A stretch of 64,000 bases of DNA from an uncultured Clostridia bacterium (GTDB lineage: Bacteria > Bacillota > Clostridia > Christensenellales > UBA1242), in contig CAKVLP010000001.1 of assembly GCA_934757825.1 (NCBI GenBank), forward strand, positions 434,001 through 498,000. The letters run 5' to 3'. The stretch's first letter is position 1. Each line of letters opens with the position of its first letter. Both the position numbers and the translations under genes were made by a program. The notes under the pieces are model-generated. The model ran no database searches and had not been told where the DNA came from. It worked only from the letters and a program-made list of their open reading frames with translations. Below, in pieces: positions 26,303-35,033 of the stretch.

Positions 26303-27421
26303 TTAGTTTTTTATCTGCTCCCAAGGAAATATTTCTCTTCCAAAATGCCCATAGCAAGCAGTAGAGGTGTAGATTGGCCTTAATAGACCAAGTTCTGTAA
26401 TTATGTTTGCAGGGCTAAAATCAAAGTTTTTGTTCACATAATTATAGATGTCGCTAAGTGCCTTTTTTTCAGTGTTAAAGGTATCAATATTTAGGGCTAT
26501 TGGACTAGAAAGCCCTATACCATATGCAACCTGAACTTCACACCTATCGGCAAACCCATGAGCGACAATGTTTTTGGCGACATATCTGGCATAATATGCT
26601 CCAGACCTGTCGACTTTGGTTGCGTTTTTGCTGGAAAAACACCCACCGCCAACTTTAGATGCTCCACCGTATGTGTCGACAACAATTTTTCGCCCCACAC
26701 AACCCGAATCGCCAAACGAACCCCAAATAGTAAATCTTCCGCTTGGGTTTATTATAAACTTGGTGTTTTTGACAAGGCTTTCATATTTTTTAAGCACCTT
26801 GTTTAAAACATTTTCTTGAATAAGATGTTTGATTTTTTCAAGACGTAGATGTTTCGCATGCGAAACCGAAATAAGCAGTGTTGTTATTTTAACTGGTTTG
26901 TTTTTATAATATTCCACTGAAACTTGGCTCTTGGCATCAGCAAAAAAGTCGTCACGAGTCTTTCTAAACTCTTCATATTGTCGCATTATTTTGTGTGCGA
27001 TAGTGATAGGCAATGGCATATATTCCTTTGTTTCGTTGGTCGCATAACCATATACCATTCCTTGGTCGTTTGCTCCAATGTTATCTTTGACAACCGCTCT
27101 TGTGATGTCTGGGCTTTGCTCGCTTATTTCTTTGATGATTGTAAATTCGTTTTTGTAGCCAATACTCTTTAAAATTTCCTTGGCAATTCCATCGTAATTG
27201 ATGTTTGCCTTTGTGGTCGCTTCACCATAAATAAAAAGTTTGTTGTTTTTGATGGCACACTCTACAGCCATTTGGGAGAGCGGGTCTTGCCTTAAAGCCT
27301 CATCTAAAAAGGCGTCTGCTATTACGTCGCAGGTTTTGTCAGGATGTCCAATGTTTACACTTTCACTCGTTAGGGTGGAGTGATCGTTTTTAACCTGACT
27401 TGATGTTAGAAAATTTTTCAT
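26303..27421 (-). CDS. metK: S-adenosylmethionine synthetase
   Basis: 372 residues, slightly short of the usual 385-400. Motifs: GHPDKTCD (ATP/methionine site), GANDQGMVYGYA (usually GAGDQG), KSQVSVEY, SGRFTIWGSFGDSGCVGRK and DRSGAYYARY, with the C-terminal GHFGREIFPWE. It makes SAM from methionine and ATP in the cytosol. The sequence departs from the common bacterial consensus (GGPxGDAGLTGRK), so it belongs to a divergent MetK subgroup. The ATG at 27421 follows AAGGAAAAAT and is about 80 bases after a SAM riboswitch terminator. A truncated paralogue lies at 20074. Confidence 0.93.
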   Translation of the reverse strand: MKNFLTSSQVKNDHSTLTSESVNIGHPDKTCDVIADAFLDEALRQDPLSQMAVECAIKNNKLFIYGEATTKANINYDGIAKEILKSIGYKNEFTIIKEISEQSPDITRAVVKDNIGANDQGMVYGYATNETKEYMPLPITIAHKIMRQYEEFRKTRDDFFADAKSQVSVEYYKNKPVKITTLLISVSHAKHLRLEKIKHLIQENVLNKVLKKYESLVKNTKFIINPSGRFTIWGSFGDSGCVGRKIVVDTYGGASKVGGGCFSSKNATKVDRSGAYYARYVAKNIVAHGFADRCEVQVAYGIGLSSPIALNIDTFNTEKKALSDIYNYVNKNFDFSPANIITELGLLRPIYTSTACYGHFGREIFPWEQIKN

Positions 27422-27456
27422 ATTTTTCCTTTATTGATAAATTTCCATAAAGGGAT

Positions 27457-27592
27457 TAAAAAAATCCCATCGTTTCCGATAGGATAAAAATCGTTTTAAA
27501 TTATTCCCATCGGTCAGCCTTTAGCACCTTGGCTTGTCGCTAGGTTGCTGTGTGGTCAACGGGGCTGTCCCTCGCACACTCTTTATGGATAT
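27457..27592 (-). promoter_or_regulatory. SAM riboswitch with terminator, intact metK
   Basis: Nearly the same sequence as the leader of the truncated copy: GAGGGAC, GCCCCGTTGA, CAGCAACC, AAGGTGCTAA and the closing CCGATGGGA (aptamer 27504-27590). The terminator is ATCCTATCG with CGATGGGAT followed by T residues (27457-27487). The P3 region differs from the other copy (AGCGACAAGCC instead of GACAATGGTTA) while keeping its pairing potential, which supports a conserved RNA structure. Confidence 0.88.
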
Positions 27593-27596
27593 AAAT

Positions 27597-27625
27597 ATTC
27601 TATATTTTTTAACCGCTTTTGTCAA
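27597..27625 (-). promoter_or_regulatory. SigA promoter of metK
   Basis: Minus strand TTGACA, 17 bases, TAGAAT, directly before the riboswitch. Confidence 0.8.
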
Positions 27626-27785
27626 GCGTATATCTAAAAATGTAATGTGATTTGTCAAACTGTTCGTTCCGATAAATATGGACAACTTTGACGAGTGGTG
27701 TTTAAAATTGAAAATATGTGCAAAATTCGTTTGATAATTTAATCCAAGTGTTTTAAAATATTGCTGAAAATATAAGGAGGAAGTT

Positions 27786-28370
27786 ATGAAAGAATTTTTT
27801 AAACGTATTAAAGTTGTGTCGCTACTTGACGCGACCCTTGCAGTAGTGTTTGGCTTTTTGATGATTTTCTGCACCGATTTTACTAAGGAGACAATCGTGG
27901 CTTTGTTTGCTAGCCTTATCTTGGTTTTGGGTGTTGTGAGAGTTGTCAATTACTTCCTATACGGCATTGAGCCATTCGGTTTTATCTTTGGGCTTGCCGA
28001 TGTAGTAATGGGCGTTGTGCTATTTGTTAATATGCACGCAATTGCTTCGTCAAACGTACTAGGCCTAATCTTTGGAATTATCCTACTTCTTAAAAGTTTG
28101 TTTGACATTCAAGAGTCGTTTGACCTTAGAAGAATGGGCGCTAAATGGTGGTTTGTAGACACAATTATGGCTACCTTGGTGTTTGGCTTTGCATTGTCGG
28201 TTGTTTGCAATCCGGGCACGGAAAGAGTGTTGTTTACCCTTCTTGGCGTAACACTTATCCTTGACGGAATACTTAATATCGTAGATATCTTTGTGGTTTC
28301 GGCAAAAGTTAAAAAGACCACTAAGACTATTAAGGATATGTTTAAAATCGACACCGATATCGAAATGTAA
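27786..28370 (+). CDS. DUF308/HdeD-like membrane protein
   Basis: 194 residues with six short hydrophobic segments arranged in pairs (ATLAVVFGFLMIFCTDF, TIVALFASLILVLGVVRVVNYFLYG, GLADVVMGVVLFVNM, NVLGLIFGIILLLKSLFDI and two more), the pattern of HdeD/DUF308 proteins. Function is unknown in Gram-positives; some relatives respond to acid stress. The ATG follows AAGGAGGAAGTT. Transcribed alone, divergent from metK. Confidence 0.75.
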   Translation: MKEFFKRIKVVSLLDATLAVVFGFLMIFCTDFTKETIVALFASLILVLGVVRVVNYFLYGIEPFGFIFGLADVVMGVVLFVNMHAIASSNVLGLIFGIILLLKSLFDIQESFDLRRMGAKWWFVDTIMATLVFGFALSVVCNPGTERVLFTLLGVTLILDGILNIVDIFVVSAKVKKTTKTIKDMFKIDTDIEM

Positions 28371-28538
28371 CAAAATAGCGTTTTTATTTAAGTAAAACCA
28401 TATGCGGGCACTTAATAAAAGCGCTTTTTTTGTGCAAAAAAAACTTGCGATAATTGTATTTTTTAAAAAATATAATGCAATTTGTGTAATATTATGTTAT
28501 ATTAAAAGTGTAATAGTATTCCATAGAGGGGGAAAGTT

Positions 28539-29354
28539 ATGAAAAAAACAGTTGTCGCAATTTGCTACGATTTTGATAAAACGCTAGCAACCAACGATAT
28601 GCAAGCCTTTCGGTTTATCCCAAACTTAGGTATGACCGAGGCGGAGTTTTGGAAGAAGAGAACCGAGTTTTCGGAAAAACACAACGCCGACCCAACGCTG
28701 TCGTTTATGCTACTTATGCTTGACGAGTGCAACAAACGAGGCATTAAACTAACCAAAAAATATCTAAACGATATGGGCAAAGACATTAGATTTTTTGACG
28801 GCGTGCTAACGTGGTTTAAGAGGATTAACGCCTATGCCGAAAGTCGTGGAGTCAAACTAGAACACTACCTTATCTCAACCGGCAACCGCGAGATAATAGA
28901 GGGGTGCCCGATATATAAGGAATTTAAAATTGTGTATGGCTCGGAATATTTGTATGGCAAAGACGGAGTAGCGTATTGGCCTAAAAACATTGTAAACTAC
29001 ACGCTTAAAACCCAACACTTGTTTAGAATTTGCAAAGGCGTAACATCGCTAAAAGACGAAATGGGCGTAAACGAGCGCGTGACCAAAAAACACGTTGAGT
29101 TTAGAAATATGGTGTACATAGGCGACGGCTACACCGATGTGCCTTGTATGACGCTTGTTAAGGAAAAGGGTGGCACGGCGATTGCGGTGTATCCTAAAGG
29201 CAAGGATTTGGTGAGCAAAAAACTGCTGGAAGACGATAGGGTTAACTTTATTTGCGAAAGCGATTATAGCGCAAACTCAGCTCTTGAAAAACTTATGAAA
29301 CTCATAATCGACACTTGCGAATTGAAAGACCGCCTTGCAAAACAAAAGCAATAA
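28539..29354 (+). CDS. HAD superfamily phosphatase
   Basis: 271 residues. Motif I is YDFDKTLAT (nucleophile Asp12, second Asp14), motif II ISTGN, motif III a lysine in the YWPKN region, and motif IV GDGYTDVPCM. An alpha-helical C1-type cap lies between motifs I and II. It should be a cytosolic Mg-dependent phosphatase; the substrate is unknown. The ATG at 28539 follows GAGGGGGAAAG. Single gene with a strong terminator. Confidence 0.85.
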   Translation: MKKTVVAICYDFDKTLATNDMQAFRFIPNLGMTEAEFWKKRTEFSEKHNADPTLSFMLLMLDECNKRGIKLTKKYLNDMGKDIRFFDGVLTWFKRINAYAESRGVKLEHYLISTGNREIIEGCPIYKEFKIVYGSEYLYGKDGVAYWPKNIVNYTLKTQHLFRICKGVTSLKDEMGVNERVTKKHVEFRNMVYIGDGYTDVPCMTLVKEKGGTAIAVYPKGKDLVSKKLLEDDRVNFICESDYSANSALEKLMKLIIDTCELKDRLAKQKQ

Positions 29355-29477
29355 AGTTTATGTGTAAGGCTAAAAGTTAATTAGGTTAGTTTGCTATTGG
29401 CTGATTTTAAAAGACAATCGACACAAACTAAAACGTTATGATGAAAAACTTAACGCAAGGATAAATATGTTAAAATA

Positions 29478-29514
29478 TAAAAAAAGAACATTGTGTACTC
29501 AATGTTCTTTTTTT
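29478..29514 (+). terminator. HAD gene terminator, probably bidirectional
   Basis: AAAAAGAACATTG pairs with CAATGTTCTTTTT around TGTACT; the convergent oxidoreductase gene ends on the other side. Confidence 0.85.
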
Positions 29515-29592
29515 GTTAATCCGTACTTAAAATGCCTTATATTTTTAAGTGCCATATTGATTAAATAAACACCCAAATCTTTGAAGGTTTTA

Positions 29593-31644
29593 TTACAACT
29601 TGCAAGCAACGTCCCACGCGCGCCAAATTACAGTACGCAAGTTTCCAACTCTTAACGCGTCGCCAATAATGTGAACGTGTTTGTCCGCTTTGGCGATTGG
29701 GTTAGGGTTGTAGCCAATTGCTGTGATTACGCTGTCGGCTTTAACCTTGTGCACTTCTCCCGCCTTGTCGGTAATTTCTGCCGAGTCAGGGTGAATGGCA
29801 CTAAGTTTGCTTTCCAAGAATACTGGAGTCTTTTTAAAGCGGAAGTAATCGCGTAAGAACGACGAGTTTGCTAGGCACAATCCGCTAACAGCCATAAGGT
29901 CGTTTTTGGACTCAACAATCACTGGCTTTTTGCCTTTTAGGATAAGGTCGTAAGCGATTTCGCACCCAGTAAGTCCGCCACCAACGATTAGCACGTTGTC
30001 GCCAACTTCTTTGCCGTTTAGATAATCAATTGCGTCGATACAACGCTCTGAGCCAGGCATTCTAAGGCGCCTTGTGGACGAGCCGGTTGCAACGATTATT
30101 TCGTCGGCGTCAAGAGTGGAGATGTCCTTAATCTCGGTGTTAAACTTGATGTCGATGTTTAGTTCTTTCATTTGTCTTGCGTACCATTTTAGTAGCAAGC
30201 GGTCTTTTTCTTTAAACACAGGTGCGCTTGCAGGAACAAATACACCGCCCAAGTGTTTGGTTTTTTCGTAAATAGTAACATGGTGTCCGCGCAATGTGCA
30301 CACTCTTGCAGTTTCCATTCCGCCAATACCAGCGCCGATTATGGCGATGTTTTTCTTAACCTTGGTTGGCTTGAAATCGTACTTTCCGCCGTCCATAGTT
30401 TGAGGATTTAGCGCACAGCGAGCCATATGCTTAGAGTCTTCCATAGTCGAAGCGCAAGCCACGCCCTTGTAATGTGCCATTGGGAAACAACCATTGTGAC
30501 AGCATATGCAAGGCATAATGTCTTCAAGACGATTTTCTTTAAGTTTTGTAACCCAGTGAGGGTCGGTCAAGAATTGCCTTGCTACACCCATGGCGTCGAT
30601 TTTACCTTCCTTAATTGCTTTGGAGGCGTCGGCTGGTTCCATACGTCCAGCGCAAACAACAGGCAAATTTGTAAAGCCTTTAATGTGAGCCACGTCTTCA
30701 AGGTTGCAGTTTTTAGGCATATATCCAGGTGGATGAGCCCAGTACCAAGCGTCGTAGGTTCCGTTGTCGCAGTTAAGCATATCGTAACCCGCTTTTTCTA
30801 GGTATTTTACAGCCTTTTCGCTCTCTTTCATTGTTCTGCCGATTTCCTTAAATTTTTCGCCAGGAACAGCGCCTACGCAGAAGTCGATTGTTTTGCTTTC
30901 TACTGAGTAACGTAGCGAAACAGGGTAGTCGTCTCCGCACTCTGCCTTGATTGCCTTAACAATCTCGGTGGCAAAACGATAGCGGTTTTCAAAACTTCCG
31001 CCGAATTTGTCGGTGCGGTGGTTGGTGTAAGGAAGGGTAAATTGGTCAAGCAAGTATCCCTCGTGAACAGCGTGGATTTCCACACCGTCTACACCTGCGT
31101 CTTTGCACTTTTTGGCAGTTTTTGCAAATCCAATAATCATCTTTTCAATCTCTTCCGATTTAAGCGGACGGCAAGTATAACCTTCTAGCCACCTCGATGG
31201 AAGTTCGCTAGGCGAAGCGCAAAGCCTGCTTATGTCGATAATAGGTTTTAACATTCCGCTTAATACCTTGCTTTTTGCCACCTTGGATAGCGAGTCTGGG
31301 ATTGAGAACGAGCGTCCAAATCCAGCAGTAAGTTGAACAAACAACTTTGCGCCGGTTTTGTGAAGTTCTGCCATATATGGTTTTAGTTTTCTGAATGCAC
31401 CATTTGCCTTGTATAGCCAGCCTCCGCCAATAAGGTTTCTAATAGGTGCAATGCCAGGGATTATAAGCCCGGCGTCGTGTTGTGCAATGTCCATAAAAAA
31501 TTCGGCAGCGTCTTTGTCGAAGTGGTGTGGCTCCATCCAGCCAAACAGCGACGTCCCACCCATAGGACACACAACAATACGGTTCTTTATCTCCACCTTG
31601 CCGATGTGCCAAGGCGTAAACAAAGTTTCATACTTTTTATCCAT
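29593..31644 (-). CDS. FMN/FeS/FAD enoate reductase-like oxidoreductase (OYE family)
   Basis: 683 residues, full length for the 2,4-dienoyl-CoA reductase/BaiCD/FldZ-type fusion. In order: an Old-Yellow-Enzyme TIM barrel (1-360) with VEIHAVHEGYLLDQF; a 4Fe-4S motif CICCHNGCF (about 376-384) with a fourth Cys in RCALNP; an FAD-binding Rossmann GAGIGGMETA (about 438); and an NAD(P) motif GGGLTGCE (about 551). It passes electrons from NAD(P)H to an activated C=C bond, for instance of enoates or steroid-type substrates; the substrate is not identifiable. The ATG at 31644 follows CTAAGGAGAAT. Monocistronic. Confidence 0.93.
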   Translation of the reverse strand: MDKKYETLFTPWHIGKVEIKNRIVVCPMGGTSLFGWMEPHHFDKDAAEFFMDIAQHDAGLIIPGIAPIRNLIGGGWLYKANGAFRKLKPYMAELHKTGAKLFVQLTAGFGRSFSIPDSLSKVAKSKVLSGMLKPIIDISRLCASPSELPSRWLEGYTCRPLKSEEIEKMIIGFAKTAKKCKDAGVDGVEIHAVHEGYLLDQFTLPYTNHRTDKFGGSFENRYRFATEIVKAIKAECGDDYPVSLRYSVESKTIDFCVGAVPGEKFKEIGRTMKESEKAVKYLEKAGYDMLNCDNGTYDAWYWAHPPGYMPKNCNLEDVAHIKGFTNLPVVCAGRMEPADASKAIKEGKIDAMGVARQFLTDPHWVTKLKENRLEDIMPCICCHNGCFPMAHYKGVACASTMEDSKHMARCALNPQTMDGGKYDFKPTKVKKNIAIIGAGIGGMETARVCTLRGHHVTIYEKTKHLGGVFVPASAPVFKEKDRLLLKWYARQMKELNIDIKFNTEIKDISTLDADEIIVATGSSTRRLRMPGSERCIDAIDYLNGKEVGDNVLIVGGGLTGCEIAYDLILKGKKPVIVESKNDLMAVSGLCLANSSFLRDYFRFKKTPVFLESKLSAIHPDSAEITDKAGEVHKVKADSVITAIGYNPNPIAKADKHVHIIGDALRVGNLRTVIWRAWDVACKL

Positions 31645-31673
31645 TTTTATTCTCCTTAGGATTTATTATTTAT

Positions 31674-31703
31674 AATTTAAAACAAAATAATTCAACTTGT
31701 CAA
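31674..31703 (-). promoter_or_regulatory. SigA-type promoter of the oxidoreductase gene
   Basis: Minus strand TTGACA (31698-31703), 17 or 18 bases, then TTAAAT/TAAATT. Confidence 0.6.
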
Positions 31704-31721
31704 ATAATGCGACCGATATTT

Positions 31722-31757
31722 AAACAAAAAAAAGATTAAGTGTCACACTTAATCTTT
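31722..31757 (-). terminator. Terminator of the folD-HD operon
   Basis: Perfect 12-base arms AAAGATTAAGTG and CACTTAATCTTT with loop TCA, followed on the minus strand by T residues. Confidence 0.85.
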
Positions 31758-31820
31758 GAAAAACGTCCGCGTTTTATATAAAAATTCAAATGGTAAGCCG
31801 TTTTCATAGACCCCAAAAAA

Positions 31821-32459
31821 CTATTTTTTTATTATCCTTAAATCGTAATCTTTGTAAAAAGTTTCGCTAAGTAGTTTTAGGAATGCGACCAACTTTTTGC
31901 CAAAGTAGTCGTCTAAAAAGGCACTTTCGTCAAAATTTTCATCGGCATAAATTTCGATAATGTACTTGTTGTCCTCAATTAAAAATTTTGTGTCGTGCAC
32001 GCACAAAAACAAGTTTTTTATTTCGCGTGGCGCAAGAGACTTTTTATATCTTGACTTTACAAAATCAAGTTTGTCGGCAATGCACAAGCACTTGGAAACT
32101 GGCTCCAAAAAGTCCTCGCTACGTTTTCCGCCGTGATTTGCAATTGCGTTGCAAATAATGTCAATGTCGGCTAGTTTTACTTTGTTTTGCTCCAAGAAGT
32201 TGCGGGCAATAATGCTCCCGTTAAGCGCGTGGTCGTCGCGCCCGTCCAAATATCCCACATCGTGCAAAACAGATGCTATATATAGTAGTTGTTTTTCCTT
32301 TTTGGTCAAATTAAATTGCGAGGCAATACTTTTAGCGTTTTTCAAAACGTGGCTAATGTGCAAAAAGCCGTGGTCGACATAAAAGTCCTTTTTAAGTTCC
32401 TCAATTTTTGTGTAAGTGTCTTTGTAAAACTTTGATTTTTGAATATCTGAGTAGTTCAT
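31821..32459 (-). CDS. HD domain phosphohydrolase
   Basis: 212 residues. The metal-binding HD pattern is visible as HGFLHISHVLKNA, then the HD pair in LHDVGYLDGRDDHALNGS and a later Asp in DKLDFVKSRYKK. HD proteins hydrolyse phosphate esters, commonly nucleotides. The start codon lies 11 bases after the folD stop codon, so the two are co-transcribed. Substrate unknown. The start at 32459 has a GGAGGAAT site. Confidence 0.8.
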   Translation of the reverse strand: MNYSDIQKSKFYKDTYTKIEELKKDFYVDHGFLHISHVLKNAKSIASQFNLTKKEKQLLYIASVLHDVGYLDGRDDHALNGSIIARNFLEQNKVKLADIDIICNAIANHGGKRSEDFLEPVSKCLCIADKLDFVKSRYKKSLAPREIKNLFLCVHDTKFLIEDNKYIIEIYADENFDESAFLDDYFGKKLVAFLKLLSETFYKDYDLRIIKK

Positions 32460-32470
32460 TATTCCTCCAA

Positions 32471-33328
32471 TTAAATTTGTCTTAGGGTTGTGTCAAGTGT
32501 GTTTTTAAGTAGCATTGTTATAGTCATTGGACCGCACCCGCCAGGAACTGGGGATATAAATCCAGCGACTTTTGAAACGTTCTCAAAATCCACATCGCCA
32601 CACACTTTTTTGGTAACTTCGTCGCGCACAATGCCCACATCTATCACTGTTGCGCCCGGTTTTATCATATCGGCGGTTATAAAGTTTTTCTTGCCGACCG
32701 CTGTCACAACTATGTCGCACTCACGCGTTATAGTTTTAACGTCCGTGGTTTTTGAGTGACACACGGTCACGGTGCCGTTAAGCGAAGTTAGCATATGAAA
32801 TAGTGGTTTGCCCACCAATATACTGCGGTTTATGATTGCTACCCGCTTGCCCTCAATCGAAATGTTGTATTCCTTTAACATCTCCACAACACCCGATGGC
32901 GTGCAACTTTTTATAACACTAAGGTCGCCCGAAATCAACTTACCAAGGTTTACATTTGTAAGCCCGTCCACGTCCTTTTCGGCGCTTATAAGGTTAAGCG
33001 CAACGTTTGAATCAAGGTGGCTAGGAAGAGGAAGTTGCAACAAAATCCCGTTTACACTAGGGTCGCTGTTAAGTCTAATTATGGTGTCGTTGAGTTGTTT
33101 TTGCGAAACGGTCGCGTCCAAAATCACCGATTCGGATACAATTCCGCATTCCCCACACGCTTTAATTTTGCCCGAAACATATATCTTGCTCGCTGGGTCG
33201 TCGCCAACCAAAATCACAGCGAGTTTTGGAGCGGGTTTGCCGTGTAATAAAAGCTTCTCCTCAATTGTCGATTTTATGTTTTGCCTTATTTTGTTTGACA
33301 ATGCTCTGCCATCTATTATTGTTGCCAT
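32471..33328 (-). CDS. folD: Methylenetetrahydrofolate dehydrogenase/cyclohydrolase
   Basis: 285 residues, standard FolD length. Landmarks are YVSGKIKACGECGI with the catalytic lysine, GILLQLPLP, PSGVVEMLKEYNI, the Rossmann region RSILVGKPLFHMLT and the C-terminal PVPGGCGPMTITMLLKNT. It interconverts 5,10-methylene-THF and 10-formyl-THF for purine and one-carbon metabolism in the cytosol. The ATG at 33328 follows AGGAGAACTA. An HD-domain gene follows in the same operon. Confidence 0.97.
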   Translation of the reverse strand: MATIIDGRALSNKIRQNIKSTIEEKLLLHGKPAPKLAVILVGDDPASKIYVSGKIKACGECGIVSESVILDATVSQKQLNDTIIRLNSDPSVNGILLQLPLPSHLDSNVALNLISAEKDVDGLTNVNLGKLISGDLSVIKSCTPSGVVEMLKEYNISIEGKRVAIINRSILVGKPLFHMLTSLNGTVTVCHSKTTDVKTITRECDIVVTAVGKKNFITADMIKPGATVIDVGIVRDEVTKKVCGDVDFENVSKVAGFISPVPGGCGPMTITMLLKNTLDTTLRQI

Positions 33329-33529
33329 TAGTTCTCCTGTTGTCGCCGTGTTTTTTAAGGCGAGTTGTTATTACAATTATTATTGTATCATTTTGAAAGA
33401 TTTGTTGCAAACATTATTGTGGTCGGCAGTGACAAATCTCAAAAAATTTGAAAAACTAAAACTAAAAGCGTAATATTATTTGGTCGCCCTAATTAAAATA
33501 TGGTATACTACCTAAAAGGAGTGGGTTAT

Positions 33530-33766
33530 ATGAAGAAAAGTAAGGCAAAAATTTTGGCAGACGCAATTGAAGGAAGTTTGGTTATGCTAAGCGTTTTGAT
33601 CTACATAATCCTAGGAATTACCATTGGCTGGTGGCACCCAGGTTGGATCATTGTTGTGGCTACCTGCATGATTACTGGCATTGCTTCAATTATAGTTAAA
33701 GCGACAGTTGATGTGAAAGCATTTGACGCTAAGGCCGAAGTAAAAGACGAGCCAGAAAAGAAATAA
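33530..33766 (+). CDS. Small two-helix membrane protein
   Basis: 78 residues from the ATG at 33530, which has an AAGGAG site 13 bases upstream; an earlier in-frame ATG at 33500 would lack one. Two hydrophobic helices (GSLVMLSVLIYIILGITIGWW and IIVVATCMITGIASIIV) are followed by an acidic-basic tail. No family is recognised. Ended by its own terminator. Confidence 0.65.
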   Translation: MKKSKAKILADAIEGSLVMLSVLIYIILGITIGWWHPGWIIVVATCMITGIASIIVKATVDVKAFDAKAEVKDEPEKK

Positions 33767-33772
33767 TAATAA

Positions 33773-33807
33773 CAAAAAAAGGGCGAAGATAATTCGCTCT
33801 TTTTTTT
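33773..33807 (+). terminator. Terminator of the small membrane protein gene
   Basis: AAAGGGCGAA pairs with TTCGCTCTTT, then T residues. Confidence 0.8.
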
Positions 33808-33859
33808 ACCTTATTTACATCTTAACTTTTCGTATTGATTTATGTGTTAAAGGTGCAAA

Positions 33860-34849
33860 TTAGTCGTTGTTCTTTTTTACTTTGCTAGCGCGTTTTATGG
33901 AATATTCTTTCATTTTGTTGTCCATAAATCCGCCGAAATTCCAAGTTTTTACGATTATGTACACCGGAATCATTATTGCCATTGACCCAAACATATCTAC
34001 AATAAAGTGCTGTTTTAAGAAAACCGTGGAAAGAAGTATCAATATACCAACAATGTAGTTTGTAATTCTAAACCATAGTTTGGTGGTTTTTTGTTGGTTG
34101 TAGAAAAGTAGAAATAGTACTATTCCCATAACGCAATGTTGGCTAGGGAAGCAGTTTATAGGTTTGCACGCAGCCCATATATCTACAAGAAATCTGTCGG
34201 ATATCGTAACTGGAACAAAGTCGGGTTTTGTCATTTGAGTCTGGAAGAAAAAGTAAATAAAGCCACTTATTATGAAGGTTATATTTGAAGTAAGCCAAAT
34301 ATCCCAGTAGTGCTTGCGGTCTTTTGTTGCAATGAAAAACACAGCAAATATTACTATCGGGAAGGCCAGAATATATATGTAACAGAACTCGCTTATAATG
34401 GGAATTTTGCTGTCGATTGGAAGCGCAAGGCTTACGCCATCTTTACCAATCCACATGTTTAGTTGCCACGAAAATTGTTGGATAATCACTAGCAAAATAA
34501 ACGAAGGAACTGCCCATTTAATTGCTTTTAAAAACTCCAAAATTTTGTTTAAAAACTTGGATTTTACGCGCTTATACTGCTTAATCGGCTTTTCTTCAAG
34601 TGTTTTGTTTTCGGAATTTTTATCGTCCGATTTTTCATCGCTTTTTATAGTGCCCACATTGCTTGTTTTTTCCTCGTTAGTTTCTGCGGGTGTGTTGTTT
34701 GTCTCCTCGGGGCTAGCAGTTGTTTGGGCGTCAGTGGATTTTTGCCAATCGCTGTCGTTAAAATTGTTCTTATTTAAAACCTCTGTTTTGCCTGTATTTT
34801 CAGAAGCAAGTTTTGCCCCGTTGGTAAGGTCTTGTTGCGTTTTGTCCAT
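33860..34849 (-). CDS. PAP2 superfamily membrane phosphatase with long hydrophilic N-terminus
   Basis: 329 residues. Residues 1-100 are hydrophilic, rich in Asn, Glu, Lys and Thr, and look disordered. The rest has five or six helices and the PAP2 signature in pieces: CFPSQHC (conserved Ser-x-His) and STVFLKQHFIVDMFG with the second His and Asp. Members dephosphorylate lipid phosphates or transfer phospho-headgroups on the outer membrane face. The inositolphosphotransferase-like subgroup has the same FPSxHxxxxxxL layout. Substrate is not readable. Single gene, divergent from leuS. Confidence 0.8.
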   Translation of the reverse strand: MDKTQQDLTNGAKLASENTGKTEVLNKNNFNDSDWQKSTDAQTTASPEETNNTPAETNEEKTSNVGTIKSDEKSDDKNSENKTLEEKPIKQYKRVKSKFLNKILEFLKAIKWAVPSFILLVIIQQFSWQLNMWIGKDGVSLALPIDSKIPIISEFCYIYILAFPIVIFAVFFIATKDRKHYWDIWLTSNITFIISGFIYFFFQTQMTKPDFVPVTISDRFLVDIWAACKPINCFPSQHCVMGIVLFLLFYNQQKTTKLWFRITNYIVGILILLSTVFLKQHFIVDMFGSMAIMIPVYIIVKTWNFGGFMDNKMKEYSIKRASKVKKNND

Positions 34850-34973
34850 TTAGAGTTCCTTTTGTTTGTAGTTTTAGGTATTTAAACACGAAACGCCGAT
34901 TTAAGTCAAACGATAATCCGAGATAATATGCAAATTTTAGTTCGTTTTTAAGCATTTTACTGACATATAGATT

Positions 34974-35002
34974 TTGACAACTTTATTTAGATGTGGTAAA
35001 AT
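34974..35002 (+). promoter_or_regulatory. SigA promoter of leuS
   Basis: TTGACA (34974-34979), 17 bases, TAAAAT (34997-35002). The transcript leader would be only about 25 bases, too short for a T-box. Confidence 0.8.
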
Positions 35003-35033
35003 CTAATACGTATACGATTTTAGGAGATATTTA

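Noticed and set aside
34980..35033. T-box leader for leuS
   Set aside because: The predicted leader is only about 25 bases and has no T-box sequence.
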